Assembly (NCBI GenBank): GCA_965238265.1
Contig: OZ250185.1
Span: 1,116,001-1,180,000, forward strand
DNA from: JAJDUF01 sp965238265
Lineage (GTDB): Bacteria > Chloroflexota > UBA11872 > UBA12225 > JAJDUF01
Reading direction: 5' to 3'
Length of the DNA: 64,000 nt
The translations under genes were made by a program, and so were the position numbers. The notes below the pieces were generated by a model. The model saw nothing but the letters and a program-made list of their open reading frames with translations, made no database searches and was not told the DNA's origin. Within the stretch, counting starts at the first letter, position 1, and each line of letters begins with the position of its first letter. Of the stretch, positions 42,097 through 51,370 are shown piece by piece.

Positions 42097-43578
42097 TCAC
42101 GCCGGGGTCAGCCCCAGTGCCGCCAGCCGCGCCGGTTCGCCGAGGTAGAAGCCTTGCCGCAGGAGGTGTTGCTGGAGCTTCCTGACATCGAGATTGCGCG
42201 GCTCCACCTCGTCCTGGACCGACAGCGCCGCCGCCACGCCGGCGGCCTCGCCGAGCTGCATCAACGCCGGGCGCGCCCGCGTGGCCCCCGGGTCGTGACC
42301 GCGCCGGATGTACGCCGACGCCCGGCCCGTGACCAAGAGACCGTCCAGCCCCTTGGGGAGCAGCGACCGATACGGCGTGTCAAACCCCGACGGCTCCCCG
42401 CCGGTGTGTGCTTGCCCGGCGTGCGTGTTGCGGTACAGCACGTCGTCGAACTTCCGGCCCGTGTACACGTCCTGCGGCGTCAACGTGTACTCGCCGTCAA
42501 TGTGCGGTCCGCCGCGCGCGCCGAAGTACGGTGCCACCAGCAGGAGATAGGCTTGCTCGAACCCCGGGACGTAGCGACGGAAGAACTGTGCCGTCTCGAA
42601 GACGTGCATGCGGATTGCCGTCTCCAGCCGCGCATGCTGGTGCATGTCGTCGCGGCGGATGGCGCCGCCCATGTTGATCCGGCTCCCGACCAAGCCGTTC
42701 TCGGAGGGCCACATCCAGAAGTTGGGCGTGTTGATGTGGACGTGGGTATCAACCGTCTTCTGGTAGTAGTATTCGCCCCGCTCCCAGGCGCGCCGCAGCA
42801 GCGGGATCATGGCGTCTTCGAACGGCTGGCGGGCAAACGGGAACTGCTGCCGCTCCTCGAGCCAGGCCTGGTCCTCGGCGCTGAGGGTAACGTCGCTGTC
42901 TTGGAACGCCTCGTAGCGGTCGAACTCCACGTTGGCGAGCAGATAGAAGATGGCGGTGTCGTTCCAGGGAGTGTGTTCGGGGCGTAGGTGCTGCGGCCGG
43001 ATCAGCGGGGCCATCGTGGGATCGGGCGGCATATCGGTGATGACCGGCACTCCCGCCCGCCGGCACACGTCTGCGTCAGCCGAGGCGTCAATGACCACTT
43101 TGGCTTTCACGGCGACCCGCCCCGACTTGCCCTCTACGAATATCCCGGTGACGCGCTGCTCTTCAATGATGGGGTCGCCTACCCACACCGGCACCAGAAT
43201 CTCCACTCCGGCCGCGAGGGCCTTTTGGGCCGCGAGGTGAGAGATGATATTGGGAATGTCGGCATATTTGTGGCCGGTCTCCGATCGGAGTGCCTCCATC
43301 TGGTCATTCACTTCCTTGGGGATGCCTTGCAGCCCGCCCGGCAAAGTGACCGGCGCCTCGCCGGCGACGCTGCCGCCGACGATCATCGCCGGACCGAGGT
43401 TGCCGCCGAGACTGCCAAAGCGGTCGAGCACGAGGGTCCGCACCCCTTGCCGTCCGGCGGCAATCGCAGCAAACATCCCGGAGAGACCGCCCCCGACGAC
43501 TGCGACGTCCACGTCGTAGGCAATCGGCACCTGTCGCGCCGGCTCCGCTACATATCCCAGCGGTGTTGCTCTGCCCAT
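42097..43578 (-). CDS. FAD-dependent oxidoreductase (FAD_oxidored family)
   Basis: About 493 residues. The FAD Rossmann motif is VDVAVVGGGLSGMFAAIAAG; the region then reads GSLGGNLGPAMIVGG, AKVVIDASADADVCRRAGVPV and a C-terminal GLLVTGRASAYIRRGHD with AALMQLGEAAGVAAAL. This is the family of flavoproteins seen beside sugar and glycoside catabolic genes. ATG 43578 has GAGGGGG upstream; the frame continues to 43689 without a site. Its 3' end is about 35 bases from the dehalogenase-like gene on the same strand; a shared operon is possible. Confidence 0.87.
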   Translation of the reverse strand: MGRATPLGYVAEPARQVPIAYDVDVAVVGGGLSGMFAAIAAGRQGVRTLVLDRFGSLGGNLGPAMIVGGSVAGEAPVTLPGGLQGIPKEVNDQMEALRSETGHKYADIPNIISHLAAQKALAAGVEILVPVWVGDPIIEEQRVTGIFVEGKSGRVAVKAKVVIDASADADVCRRAGVPVITDMPPDPTMAPLIRPQHLRPEHTPWNDTAIFYLLANVEFDRYEAFQDSDVTLSAEDQAWLEERQQFPFARQPFEDAMIPLLRRAWERGEYYYQKTVDTHVHINTPNFWMWPSENGLVGSRINMGGAIRRDDMHQHARLETAIRMHVFETAQFFRRYVPGFEQAYLLLVAPYFGARGGPHIDGEYTLTPQDVYTGRKFDDVLYRNTHAGQAHTGGEPSGFDTPYRSLLPKGLDGLLVTGRASAYIRRGHDPGATRARPALMQLGEAAGVAAALSVQDEVEPRNLDVRKLQQHLLRQGFYLGEPARLAALGLTPA

Positions 43579-43756
43579 CGTATCCCCCTCGGCCGCGTCT
43601 GTCGCGCACCGTCGAAGAGTGTACGTGACCGCTAGCCCGCGTGCGCCATCCGCAGACGAGTGCCGTCTACCGCCCACTGTCCCGCGCACCGCTCATCAGC
43701 AATAATGGGAGCGCACCGGAGGCGCCGCAGCATTGGGTCTGTCAATTGCTGTGCTG

Positions 43757-43798
43757 GCTCCCCTTCCCTGCCAGGGAAGGGGCCGGGGGTTAGGTAAG
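43757..43798. repeat. Family C palindrome
   Basis: GCTCCCCTTCCCTGCCAGGG, then AAGGGGCCGGGGGTTAGGTA, upstream of the cysteine hydrolase gene. Confidence 0.65.
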
Positions 43799-43824
43799 AC
43801 CCGCCTCCCGCCGAGGAGCTGATA

Positions 43825-44637
43825 GTGACGACGCTAGATTTGACGGTACGGTACTTCCAGGACAGCACGCCGGCCGGCGTAGCCTGCCGGGAGGAGCATT
43901 TCCGCCGGCGAGAAGTCTCCATGGCCCTGCTGGTGGCGCAAACGGCCCTGGTGCTGGTGGATATTTGGAATACGCATTTCATCGAGTCCTGGCGAGAGCG
44001 AGCGGAGCACGTGACCGTCGCCGCTATCGTGCCGGTCCTCGCGGCGGCGCGGCAGGTGGGCCTAACCATCGTCCACGCGCCCTCGGTACGGGTGGCCGAG
44101 CAATATCCCCAAGTGCAGTGTTACCGGTCCGCCTCCGGGGTGGCGTCCGCTCCGTCGTCGGAGTGGCCACCGCCAGCCTTTCGCAGCCGCACTGGCCCGT
44201 ATGCCGTCTACCGCAACCCCCGCGAGCAAGCGCCGGGGCGACCGTTGCACTGGGCAGACCGGTTGGAGCTGTCGCCGCACATTGCGGTGCAGGACGGTGA
44301 GGCCGTGGTTGCGACCGGCGCACAGCTCCACGCGCTCTTGCAGGGCCGCCGCATCCTGCACCTGCTCTACGTCGGATTCGCAACCAACTGGTGTGTATTG
44401 GGCAAGGACTACGGCCTCCGGGCCATGAAGGACCGCGGGTACAACACCATCCTCCTGCGCGATGCCACCACGGGCGTAGAGTTCCCGGATACGCTGGACA
44501 CGCTACAGGCCACGGAGCTTGCGGTACGCGAAGTGGAGCAGCAGCACGGCTTTAGCGCCTCCAACCGCGACTTCCTGACCGCGTGCCGCGCTGCGTCGGA
44601 GCGCCGGCTACAGCGGGCGGCGGGCGAGGCTAAATGA
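43825..44637 (+). CDS. Isochorismatase-like cysteine hydrolase
   Basis: A 270-residue protein. The nucleophile Cys is in FATNWCVLGKDYG, the general-base Asp in LVLVDIWNTHFIES; a lysine that completes the triad is not clearly seen. The isochorismatase fold hydrolyses amides or peptide-like carbamates such as N-carbamoylsarcosine, nicotinamide or biuret. GTG 43825 has GAGGAG 6 bases upstream. The end overlaps a convergent SDR gene by 30 bases. The substrate cannot be set. Confidence 0.82.
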   Translation: MTTLDLTVRYFQDSTPAGVACREEHFRRREVSMALLVAQTALVLVDIWNTHFIESWRERAEHVTVAAIVPVLAAARQVGLTIVHAPSVRVAEQYPQVQCYRSASGVASAPSSEWPPPAFRSRTGPYAVYRNPREQAPGRPLHWADRLELSPHIAVQDGEAVVATGAQLHALLQGRRILHLLYVGFATNWCVLGKDYGLRAMKDRGYNTILLRDATTGVEFPDTLDTLQATELAVREVEQQHGFSASNRDFLTACRAASERRLQRAAGEAK

Positions 44638-45342
44638 CTGCGCGGTCGGCCCACCCGGCGGCCGCGTGGCCAGCCAGAGCGCCAGGTCGGCCACCTCCGC
44701 GGGCGGCTTGACCCGCTCGCTGGGGTCGAAGGGCGGTGGCCCGCCCACGCGCATATGGCCAGCCGTCAGACGAGTGGCCACCGGGCCGGGGACGATCTCG
44801 TTGACCTCCACGCCTTGCTCCCAGACCTCCCGCGCCAGCACTTGCGTGAACATCCACACCCCCGCTTTCGCCACGGCATAGGAGGAGTTCCCCGGGACCG
44901 GCGCGTGCCCCATGCCCGATCCGATGTTGATGATCTTGCCCCCGCCGTCGGCGATGATGTGGGGCAGAAACGCGCGTGTCACCAGATAGAGACCGATGAG
45001 ATTGACCTCGACGGTGTGGCGCCAGCGGTCCGCGTCGTCTGCGCCCACCTTGCTTTTCTCTTGACCGCCGCCAGCGTTGTTGACCAGGATGTCGGCCCGG
45101 CCCAGCGTCGTCATGGTCCGGTCCGCGAGCGCCTGCACCTGCGCTGGATCGGCGACGTCGCACGGCACCGCCAGCGCCGGGCGCCCCAGCCGCTGTACTT
45201 CATCCGCTACCGCCTCGATCTCCTCGGCCGTGCGGGCGCAGACACAAACGCCGGCCCCCGCGCCGGCGAGCGCCAACGCCGTAGCCCGGCCGATCCCGCG
45301 CCCCCCGCCCGTCACGACCGCTACTTTCCCTGCCAGGTCCAT
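44608..45342 (-). CDS. SDR-family oxidoreductase
   Basis: A 244-residue classical short-chain dehydrogenase. NAD(P)-binding GGGRGIGRAT, NNAGGG, INIGSGMGHA (catalytic Ser) and SYAVAKAGV (YxxxK) are all present. It is complete, unlike the SDR at 30.3 kb. Convergent with the cysteine hydrolase. Substrate unknown; the C-terminal TAQSFSLARRPL lacks the usual GG-V-D end, so it may be altered. Confidence 0.9.
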   Translation of the reverse strand: MDLAGKVAVVTGGGRGIGRATALALAGAGAGVCVCARTAEEIEAVADEVQRLGRPALAVPCDVADPAQVQALADRTMTTLGRADILVNNAGGGQEKSKVGADDADRWRHTVEVNLIGLYLVTRAFLPHIIADGGGKIINIGSGMGHAPVPGNSSYAVAKAGVWMFTQVLAREVWEQGVEVNEIVPGPVATRLTAGHMRVGGPPPFDPSERVKPPAEVADLALWLATRPPGGPTAQSFSLARRPL

Positions 45343-45383
45343 CCCGCTTGCTCCTAGCTCCTACCTCACCCCGGCCCCCACCG

Positions 45384-46460
45384 TTAGCCGATACGCACGG
45401 TCCGGCCGGTGCTGGACGACTCGATGGCCGCTTCGATGATTTCGAGCACGTGGACCGCAGCGTCAATCGGTGCCGGGCCGGGTGCGCCCGTGCGCGACGC
45501 CCGCAAGAACTCGCGCAGAAACTCCTCGCCGCTGACTCCGCCATAGGCTGGCGATTGCGCCGGTTCGAAGACCCGATCTTGCTTGCCCTTGCCCGCCCAG
45601 CCGGGCGCGAGGCTGTGGACGGTGAAGCCGTCCATTTCGCGCGGCAGCCGCAGGTAGCCGTCCGTACCGCGAAAGCCCAGGAAGGTGTCGTAGGCGGCGC
45701 CGGAGTAGCCGGCTGCGCTCCCGATGAGGTGATAGCCCGCGTGCAGGGTGCCGAGCACGCCGCTGGAGAACCGCAGCACCAGACAAGCGGTGTCTTCGAC
45801 CTCGATCTGCTCCGGATTCTGCTGGCCGACCAACGCGGCGACCTCGACCACCCGGTCGTCCAGGAAATAACAGAGCAAGTCCAGGTAGTGACAACCGAGC
45901 CACGACAGAATGCCGGTCCCGGCCGTGTCCTTGCGGAAGAGCCAGTGCCCCGGGTTGCGGTAGCGTACCTGCGACGTCACCATCCGCGCCTCGACGGCCA
46001 TGATCCGGCCGAGCGCGCCGCTGCGGCAGACTTGGTACGCATCGCGCATCGTCGGGTTCCAGCGGTTCTGAAAGAACGTGCCCATCGTCAGGCCCCGCTC
46101 GTGCGCCCGATCCGCGACGGCCCGCAGGTCGGCGGCGGTGAGCGCCCCGGGCTTCTCGAACAGCACCGGCTTGCCGGCCTCGACCGCCGCGTGCAGGATG
46201 TCGGGGCAGAGGTCGTTACGTGTACAGACCACGAGCGCTGCGACTTCCGGTCGCGCCAGCAACTCATCAACGCTCGTCGTCACGGATTGCACCTTGGACG
46301 CCCCCGCGCCGAGCGCGTCGGTATCCTCGTCGGCAACTCCGCACAGGTGAATCGCCGTGACCTCCGGAAGCACTTCCAGCGTCTGGACGTGCATGGGCGC
46401 GTGCGGGTGGGGTGAAGAGATCATCCCCACTTCGACGGACAGGGCATCGGTGTCGGTCAC
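45384..46460 (-). CDS. Gfo/Idh/MocA-family oxidoreductase 2
   Basis: About 358 residues. The start is unusual, VTDTDALSVEVGMISSPHPHAPMHV, lacking a clean N-terminal GxGxxG loop: SVEVGMISS appears instead, so cofactor binding is uncertain. Still, GKPVLFEKPGALTAADL supplies the EKP active-site motif and LSWLGCHYLDLLCYFLD the catalytic region. GTG 46460 with GGAGG 7 bases upstream; frame open to 46517. Possibly a dehydratase- or inactive-like member of the family. It is divergent from the gene at 46683. Confidence 0.82.
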   Translation of the reverse strand: MTDTDALSVEVGMISSPHPHAPMHVQTLEVLPEVTAIHLCGVADEDTDALGAGASKVQSVTTSVDELLARPEVAALVVCTRNDLCPDILHAAVEAGKPVLFEKPGALTAADLRAVADRAHERGLTMGTFFQNRWNPTMRDAYQVCRSGALGRIMAVEARMVTSQVRYRNPGHWLFRKDTAGTGILSWLGCHYLDLLCYFLDDRVVEVAALVGQQNPEQIEVEDTACLVLRFSSGVLGTLHAGYHLIGSAAGYSGAAYDTFLGFRGTDGYLRLPREMDGFTVHSLAPGWAGKGKQDRVFEPAQSPAYGGVSGEEFLREFLRASRTGAPGPAPIDAAVHVLEIIEAAIESSSTGRTVRIG

Positions 46461-46682
46461 GATCTTGCCTCCTCGTGCAGCCTTGTACCGCTGGCGGCGC
46501 CACTGTCGGCAGTCCACCGCGCAGCGCGCTTCAGTCTACACGCTCCACCTCGGCGCGGTGGGCCGAGGTCTTGCCGGTTGATCCGTAGCGGCGGCGGCCA
46601 CTACGGGAACCCGGCGACTTGACAACTAGGCCAGGGAGCGTCATGCTGCTCCGAGCGATCAGTGCCGGAGGACTGGGGGCAG

Positions 46683-47753
46683 ATGAGTACACCCTATCGC
46701 GTGGGGATGATCGGGTGCGGCGTGATGGGTACGGAGCACGGCTGGGCCTACGAGGCGCATCCTGACACCGTGTTGGTAGCCTGCGCCGATACGGATGCCG
46801 AGAACCTGGCTGCCTTTGGTGACCGTTTCGGTATTCCGGCCGCGGCCCGGTATGCCGACTATCGGGACTTGCTGGAGCGCGAGGAAGTTGATCTGGTCGG
46901 CATTGTCACACCGGTGAGCGTGACGCCGGCGGCAGTGGCGGCGGCGGCTGAGGCCGGGGCACGCGGCATCTTCGCCGAAAAGCCAATCGCCGCCAGCCTT
47001 GCCGAGGCCGACCGGATGGTGACAGTGTGCCGTCAGCAGGGGATACCGCTCGCGCTAGGGGCTATCTGGCGTAACCATCCTTACATGCAGAAAGCGGCGG
47101 AATTGCTGCATGCCGGCGAGCTTGGGAAGTTGCTGACCGTAACGTGCTTGGGTCTGGGGCCTGAGCTGTCCGGCGGCGGTTGTCACGTCATCAACGTGAT
47201 GCGGCTGCTCGCTGGCGCCGAGGTGGAGTGGGTGATCGGTGTCATGGAAAGCGACGAGCGAGCGCGCTCCGACCATGATCTCAGCGGTAGCGGCTATCTA
47301 CGCTTCGCCAACGGTAGCGAGGGCTTCATCTCCCGCGAATCGGGGCTACGGCGGGGTGTGGAAGTCACGGGGGAGTGGGGCTTCTTTTTCTGGGACTGGA
47401 TGAATGTCCATCTCTGGAAGACTCCCTCGCCGTGGGAGAGTGGCGGCGATTATCGTGCCTTGCAGCCCCTGCCGTTTCCCTACCCTACCCTGCGTTGGCC
47501 ACGTATCTATCCGGGGATCACCGGTGGTCTCCAGAGCTTGCTGGATTGCATGGCCCACGGCGATGGGCGCGAGCCGCTGACGAGCGGCGACGATATGCGG
47601 CGTGTGCTGGAGATCGCGATTGCCCTGCGTGAATCGCACCGGCGCGGGAACGTCCCCGTGCAGTTGCCCCTGGAGGACCGCAGTCTGCGCATCATCCCCA
47701 TCCCGCTGCGCTGGATTGGCCGCAAGGCAGCGGGAGTGCCGACGGATATGTGA
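46683..47753 (+). CDS. Gfo/Idh/MocA-family oxidoreductase 3
   Basis: About 356 residues. It shows YRVGMIGCGVMGTEHGWAY, FAEKPIAASLAEADRMV and SGGGCHVINVMRLLAGAEVEWV. The final 40 residues (RRGNVPVQLPLEDRSLRIIP-I-PLRWIG) closely match the end of the 61251 gene, making the two paralogues. ATG 46683 is used, with a GGAGG 11 bases upstream. The cupin gene follows by 73 bases. Confidence 0.9.
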   Translation: MSTPYRVGMIGCGVMGTEHGWAYEAHPDTVLVACADTDAENLAAFGDRFGIPAAARYADYRDLLEREEVDLVGIVTPVSVTPAAVAAAAEAGARGIFAEKPIAASLAEADRMVTVCRQQGIPLALGAIWRNHPYMQKAAELLHAGELGKLLTVTCLGLGPELSGGGCHVINVMRLLAGAEVEWVIGVMESDERARSDHDLSGSGYLRFANGSEGFISRESGLRRGVEVTGEWGFFFWDWMNVHLWKTPSPWESGGDYRALQPLPFPYPTLRWPRIYPGITGGLQSLLDCMAHGDGREPLTSGDDMRRVLEIAIALRESHRRGNVPVQLPLEDRSLRIIPIPLRWIGRKAAGVPTDM

Positions 47754-47826
47754 AGCTGCGTACCCATATGGGCACGGCGAAACATCACCATCTGCCCCAT
47801 GCCTTGGCACAAGAAAGGTAGCGCGT

Positions 47827-48228
47827 ATGACCGCAGTAGCATCACCCGAAAGCCGTCCGCCGGCCAAGCGACGCCAGGCCATCCTCAACACCGGGCAGCT
47901 ACATGCCCGGCTTGAGGCCATCAAGGCCCGTATGGGGCCACCACCTTGGTCAACACTCCTGACGCTCACCGATGAGATGCAGGCAGCGGTCATCTACCAG
48001 GCGCCCGGCACGCCCAATGACCGTCATTACCACCTCCACGACGAGTGGTGGGTCGTGATGGAGGGGGAAATCTCCTGGGAAATGGAAGGCTACGACGAGC
48101 CGGTCATCGCTCGCGCCGGTGATTTCGTCCTCGCCCCCAAGAACACCTTCCACCACATCCGCGTCCTGGGCGACGCGCCCGCCGTCCGCATCGGCATCAC
48201 TGTGGTGGGCGAGTTCCACCGACACTAG
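47827..48228 (+). CDS. Cupin-domain protein
   Basis: A 133-residue single cupin. The metal-type motifs are present: HYHLHDEWWVVMEGEISWEM (H-x-H-x4-E) and the second cupin motif ARAGDFVLAPKNTFHHIRVLG. It probably binds a metal and acts as an isomerase or regulator in the sugar pathway of the adjacent Gfo/Idh/MocA protein. ATG 47827, weak AAAGG before it. Confidence 0.82.
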   Translation: MTAVASPESRPPAKRRQAILNTGQLHARLEAIKARMGPPPWSTLLTLTDEMQAAVIYQAPGTPNDRHYHLHDEWWVVMEGEISWEMEGYDEPVIARAGDFVLAPKNTFHHIRVLGDAPAVRIGITVVGEFHRH

Positions 48229-48357
48229 CGTTAGCGTCTTGCAGGAGGTACCGTCCGCGTGGTGCGTTGCCCGTCCGGATGACATCTGGGCGCGTCATCT
48301 GTGATAATCGTGTAGCCTGTGCTCGGGACATGGGTATCGGCAAGGAGGCTACCGTTC

Positions 48358-48633
48358 GTGGAGAAGACGATTGCGGCCGTTCAAGCTCGCCGGCAGTTTG
48401 GTGAGTTGCTCCAGGGTGTCCTCAGCAGCGGGGACCATGTCGTCATGGAGCGGCAGGGTGAAGCCGTGGCGGCGCTGGTCCCGATTGAGGTCTACGAGCA
48501 GTGGAAGCGTGGCCGCCGCCGGTTCTTTGCCCAAGCCAGTGCGGCCGCCGAGCGAGCGGGCCTCGCGCCGCACGAGGCGCAGGCTGTGACCGATCAGGCA
48601 GTGCAGGCAGTGCGCGCCGCGTCCCGACCATGA
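48358..48633 (+). CDS. Phd/YefM-like antitoxin of the third PIN module
   Basis: A 91-residue protein. The N-terminal Phd/YefM pattern is KTIAAVQARRQFGELLQGVL, GDHVVMERQGEAVAALVPIEVYE. This fold binds operator DNA and the C-terminal helix wraps the toxin. Its TGA overlaps the PIN ATG (48630-48633). GTG 48358 with AAGGAGG upstream; the open frame back to 48319 lacks a site. Autoregulation is typical. Confidence 0.82.
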   Translation: MEKTIAAVQARRQFGELLQGVLSSGDHVVMERQGEAVAALVPIEVYEQWKRGRRRFFAQASAAAERAGLAPHEAQAVTDQAVQAVRAASRP

Positions 48634-49052
48634 GGGTCGTCGTCGACACCAACGTGCTTGTCAGCCGGTTCCTCTCTCCCAGGGGGCCGCCGGCGAAACT
48701 CTTCTCTTGGTGGGAACGCCACGCTTTCGAACTCCTCGTCTCCGAGCCAATCCTCGTGGAATATCAGCGGGTGCTCCAGTATCCGCATCTGTCCGAACGG
48801 CACGGGATGAGCACGGCGGCAATTGCCGACCTTGTTGCTGCGCTGCGTCAGGTAGCAATTCTCGTAACCCCAACCGAGCAGTTAGACGTGATCGCCGCCG
48901 ATCCGGCGGATAACATGTTTCTGGAGTGCGCAGTCGCTGGTGGTGCGGCCTATATCGTGAGCGGGGATGCACATCTGCTGCGGCTCTGTGTGTACCAGGG
49001 AATCCCGATTCTCACACCGGCCGCGTTCCTGGCGGTCGTGGTGACGAATTGA
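48630..49052 (+). CDS. PIN-family toxin component (third module)
   Basis: A 140-residue PIN-fold ribonuclease, COG1569 type: MRVVVDTNVLVSRFLS, SEPILVEYQRVLQYP, DPADNMFLECAVAGGAAYIVSGDAHLL. The acidic triad is intact. It is the toxin of the Phd-like antitoxin and overlaps it by four bases, as do the other two modules in the window. Confidence 0.85.
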   Translation: MRVVVDTNVLVSRFLSPRGPPAKLFSWWERHAFELLVSEPILVEYQRVLQYPHLSERHGMSTAAIADLVAALRQVAILVTPTEQLDVIAADPADNMFLECAVAGGAAYIVSGDAHLLRLCVYQGIPILTPAAFLAVVVTN

Positions 49053-49176
49053 GGCACCGGGTAGTCGTTCCTCCGAGAACCCGGTGGTTTGACAACTGGG
49101 ACGGAGGCCGTCATGCTGCGGACTGACGAGCACGCTGTATTGCGTCGGAGTACCTAGAGCGAGATTCGGTGCCACC

Positions 49177-50526
49177 ATGAACATCCAGCCCGACCTGACC
49201 AAGAGCCAGTTGTTGCTGGACGACACCTGGGTTGCCGACCAGCAACGCTTGCAGCGCCGCTGGTATCCCGCCGAGGTGTATCCCGAGCCGCTCCTGCGCC
49301 CCGACATGCCCTGGGAGGGCACCGACCTCATCTTCTACGGCACCGCATTTCGACTCGACGGCGCCTACCGGATGTACTACTCGACGTTCAATCCGGGCCA
49401 ACCGTCGCTCGTCTGCGTCGCCGAGAGCGAGGACGGCCTGCGCTGGCAACGGCCCATCGTCGGCACCGTCGAGTATCGGGGCAGCCGCGACAACAACATC
49501 GTGCTGACCGGCGTCGTGCATCCGAGCGTCATGCACGAGCCGGACGACACCGCCGCACCGTTCAAGCTGATCTGGCAAAAGGGCGGCGCGATCCGCGGCG
49601 CGACCAGCCGCGACGGCTACCGCTGGACGCCACTGCCGGACCCACTCCTGACGCCGGTTGGTGATGTCCAGAACATCCTGTTTCATAAAGTGGACGGGCG
49701 GTACGTGCTGCTGCTGAAGCCGCATCACGGCCGGCAGCGGTATGGTGCCCGCTCCGTCGGCATCACCAGCAGCCCCGACTTTCGGCGCTTCCCCCCGTTC
49801 GACACATTGCTCAAGCCGGACCTGGTGGATGGCCCGGAGGTCGAGTACTACGGCATGACGGCCTTTCCTTACGCCGATCTCTACCTGGGCCTGCTCTGGC
49901 GCTACAACGGTATCCCCGACTCCATTGACATCGTCCTCGGCTGGAGCCACGACCTCCGGCAGTGGCACTGGCCCGTCCCCCGCGAAGCGTTCATCGGCCC
50001 GACCTACTACTGGAATCAGCGCTGGTCCAGCAGCTCTTCCGCGCCACCGATCCCGGTCGGCAACCAGCTCCGGTTCTACTTTGGCGGGCGCACCGGGGCG
50101 CATACGCACGTCAAGCAGGGTCCCATCCAATATGGCGTTATCGGCATGGCCACCATCACGGAAGACCGCTTCGTCTCTCTCTCCGCTGGCGTGCAGGACG
50201 GCAAGCTGCTCACCAAGCCGCTGACCTGGCCCGGCGGCGACCTCCTCCTGAACGCCTCCACCACCCGCCACCTCGACGGCTACCCCCTCGACGGCGGCGG
50301 CGCCCTGTTCGTCGAGGTGCTGGACGAGTCGGAGCAGCCCATCGCCGGCTTTGCCGGGCACGACCGCGCCGAGTTTATCGGCAACGTCCCCTCCCGCCAC
50401 CTGATCGGCCCGGCCCCCCTCCGCTGGCCCGGCGAGCGCCGTCTGGCCGAGCTAACCGGCCAGCGCATCCGCCTCGCCTTCACCCTCCGCGACGCCCACC
50501 TCTTCAGCTTCCGCGCCAGCACCTAA
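49177..50526 (+). CDS. Five-bladed propeller glycoside-hydrolase-like protein
   Basis: A 449-residue protein. Residues 30-340 carry repeated blades with WEGTDLIFYGTAFRLDGAYRMYYSTFNPG, SLVCVAESEDGLRW and SRDGYRWTPLPDPLL; this is the layout of GH43/GH32/GH130-type five-bladed propellers. The C-terminal region has a beta-sandwich element (LNASTTRHLDGYPLDGGGALFVEVLDE). No signal peptide or strong ribosome-binding site is apparent. The exact family is uncertain and catalytic acids were not located. It suggests an intracellular beta-glycosidase or phosphorylase role. Confidence 0.72.
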   Translation: MNIQPDLTKSQLLLDDTWVADQQRLQRRWYPAEVYPEPLLRPDMPWEGTDLIFYGTAFRLDGAYRMYYSTFNPGQPSLVCVAESEDGLRWQRPIVGTVEYRGSRDNNIVLTGVVHPSVMHEPDDTAAPFKLIWQKGGAIRGATSRDGYRWTPLPDPLLTPVGDVQNILFHKVDGRYVLLLKPHHGRQRYGARSVGITSSPDFRRFPPFDTLLKPDLVDGPEVEYYGMTAFPYADLYLGLLWRYNGIPDSIDIVLGWSHDLRQWHWPVPREAFIGPTYYWNQRWSSSSSAPPIPVGNQLRFYFGGRTGAHTHVKQGPIQYGVIGMATITEDRFVSLSAGVQDGKLLTKPLTWPGGDLLLNASTTRHLDGYPLDGGGALFVEVLDESEQPIAGFAGHDRAEFIGNVPSRHLIGPAPLRWPGERRLAELTGQRIRLAFTLRDAHLFSFRAST

Positions 50527-51370
50527 TCCGCCGCCCCGCTCCGGCCCTGTGTCCGTCATTGCGGCGCAAGCCGCAATCCAGCCCGTCTCCCCGCCAGCCT
50601 CTAGCCCCTTCCCTTTAGGGAGGGGGTTTGGGGGTAGGTCCGCCCATCCCCCGTTGTCATCCCCCCGCCCCAAGCCAATATGACCCCACTGACGGGGATT
50701 GGCAGCTGCAAGACCTTCCTGGAGCACCGGGCACCGCCCGGCAGGGACGCACACGTATCATCGTGTCAACTAACCGCGGTGGCAAAGCCACCCAGCCGAG
50801 GGCACCGGGTCATGAGCGACCCCCCGCCGCGCAGCGTGCGGCGAGGCATGGCCGACTGAGTGCCGACTCAGGGGCACCGGGTGCTGACGTACCCCTGGCC
50901 AGCACGGCCAGGGCGCCGGGTCATCACCGTCTGAGTGCCGTGCCTATCGCCACCGTGGCCTTGCCGGCCGGCTTACCCCGGCTGCGCCAGGGCGTCTTGC
51001 CCCGCGTCCCTGCCAATCCCCGCACCCTGATCTACCCGCACTCCCACTGTCTCAACCGTCATTCCCGCTTTCGCGGGAATCCACGTCCCCCCGTTGCTAC
51101 GGGGGGGCCACAGGGGGGTTACGCACCGGCAACCCGCGCTGCGTATACCCACACTTCCCTGTACCGATCACCCCGCTCAACCCATCAAGTGCATCCTGCT
51201 ATCCAGGTACCGCCCCACCTGCGGTCTTGCTCCACCGCGGACACGGGCTTCTCCCTCCAGCACCCCTCACGCGCCCCGCCGCTCGCCCCGTCTCTGGTAT
51301 CCTCGAACGGATGTTCCCCTGGGCTGCCGCGTGAATGCTGCCCCGGAGCGACGACGAGAGGGCTGCCCCT
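50527..51370. other. Long intergenic block of repeats and hairpins
   Basis: No gene seen in about 840 bases. It holds a family A copy (50556-50582), a family C copy (50602-50642), a region of three GGCACCGGGT-like units (50801, 50873, 50932 approximately) with short hairpins such as CTGAGTGCCGACTCAG (50856-50871) and CCTGGCCAGCACGGCCAGGG (50894-50913), and a second family A copy (51059-51083) joined to a CCCCCCGTTGCTACGGGGGG palindrome (51090-51109). Confidence 0.7.
50801..50950. repeat. Triplicated GGCACCGGGT hairpin region
   Basis: Three copies of GGCACCGGGT or GCGCCGGGTC at irregular spacing (about 72 and 59 bases), each beside a small hairpin. Not matching repeat families A to D. Could be the remnant of a structured transcript or of a coding repeat; no reading frame is convincing. 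Confidence 0.45.
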
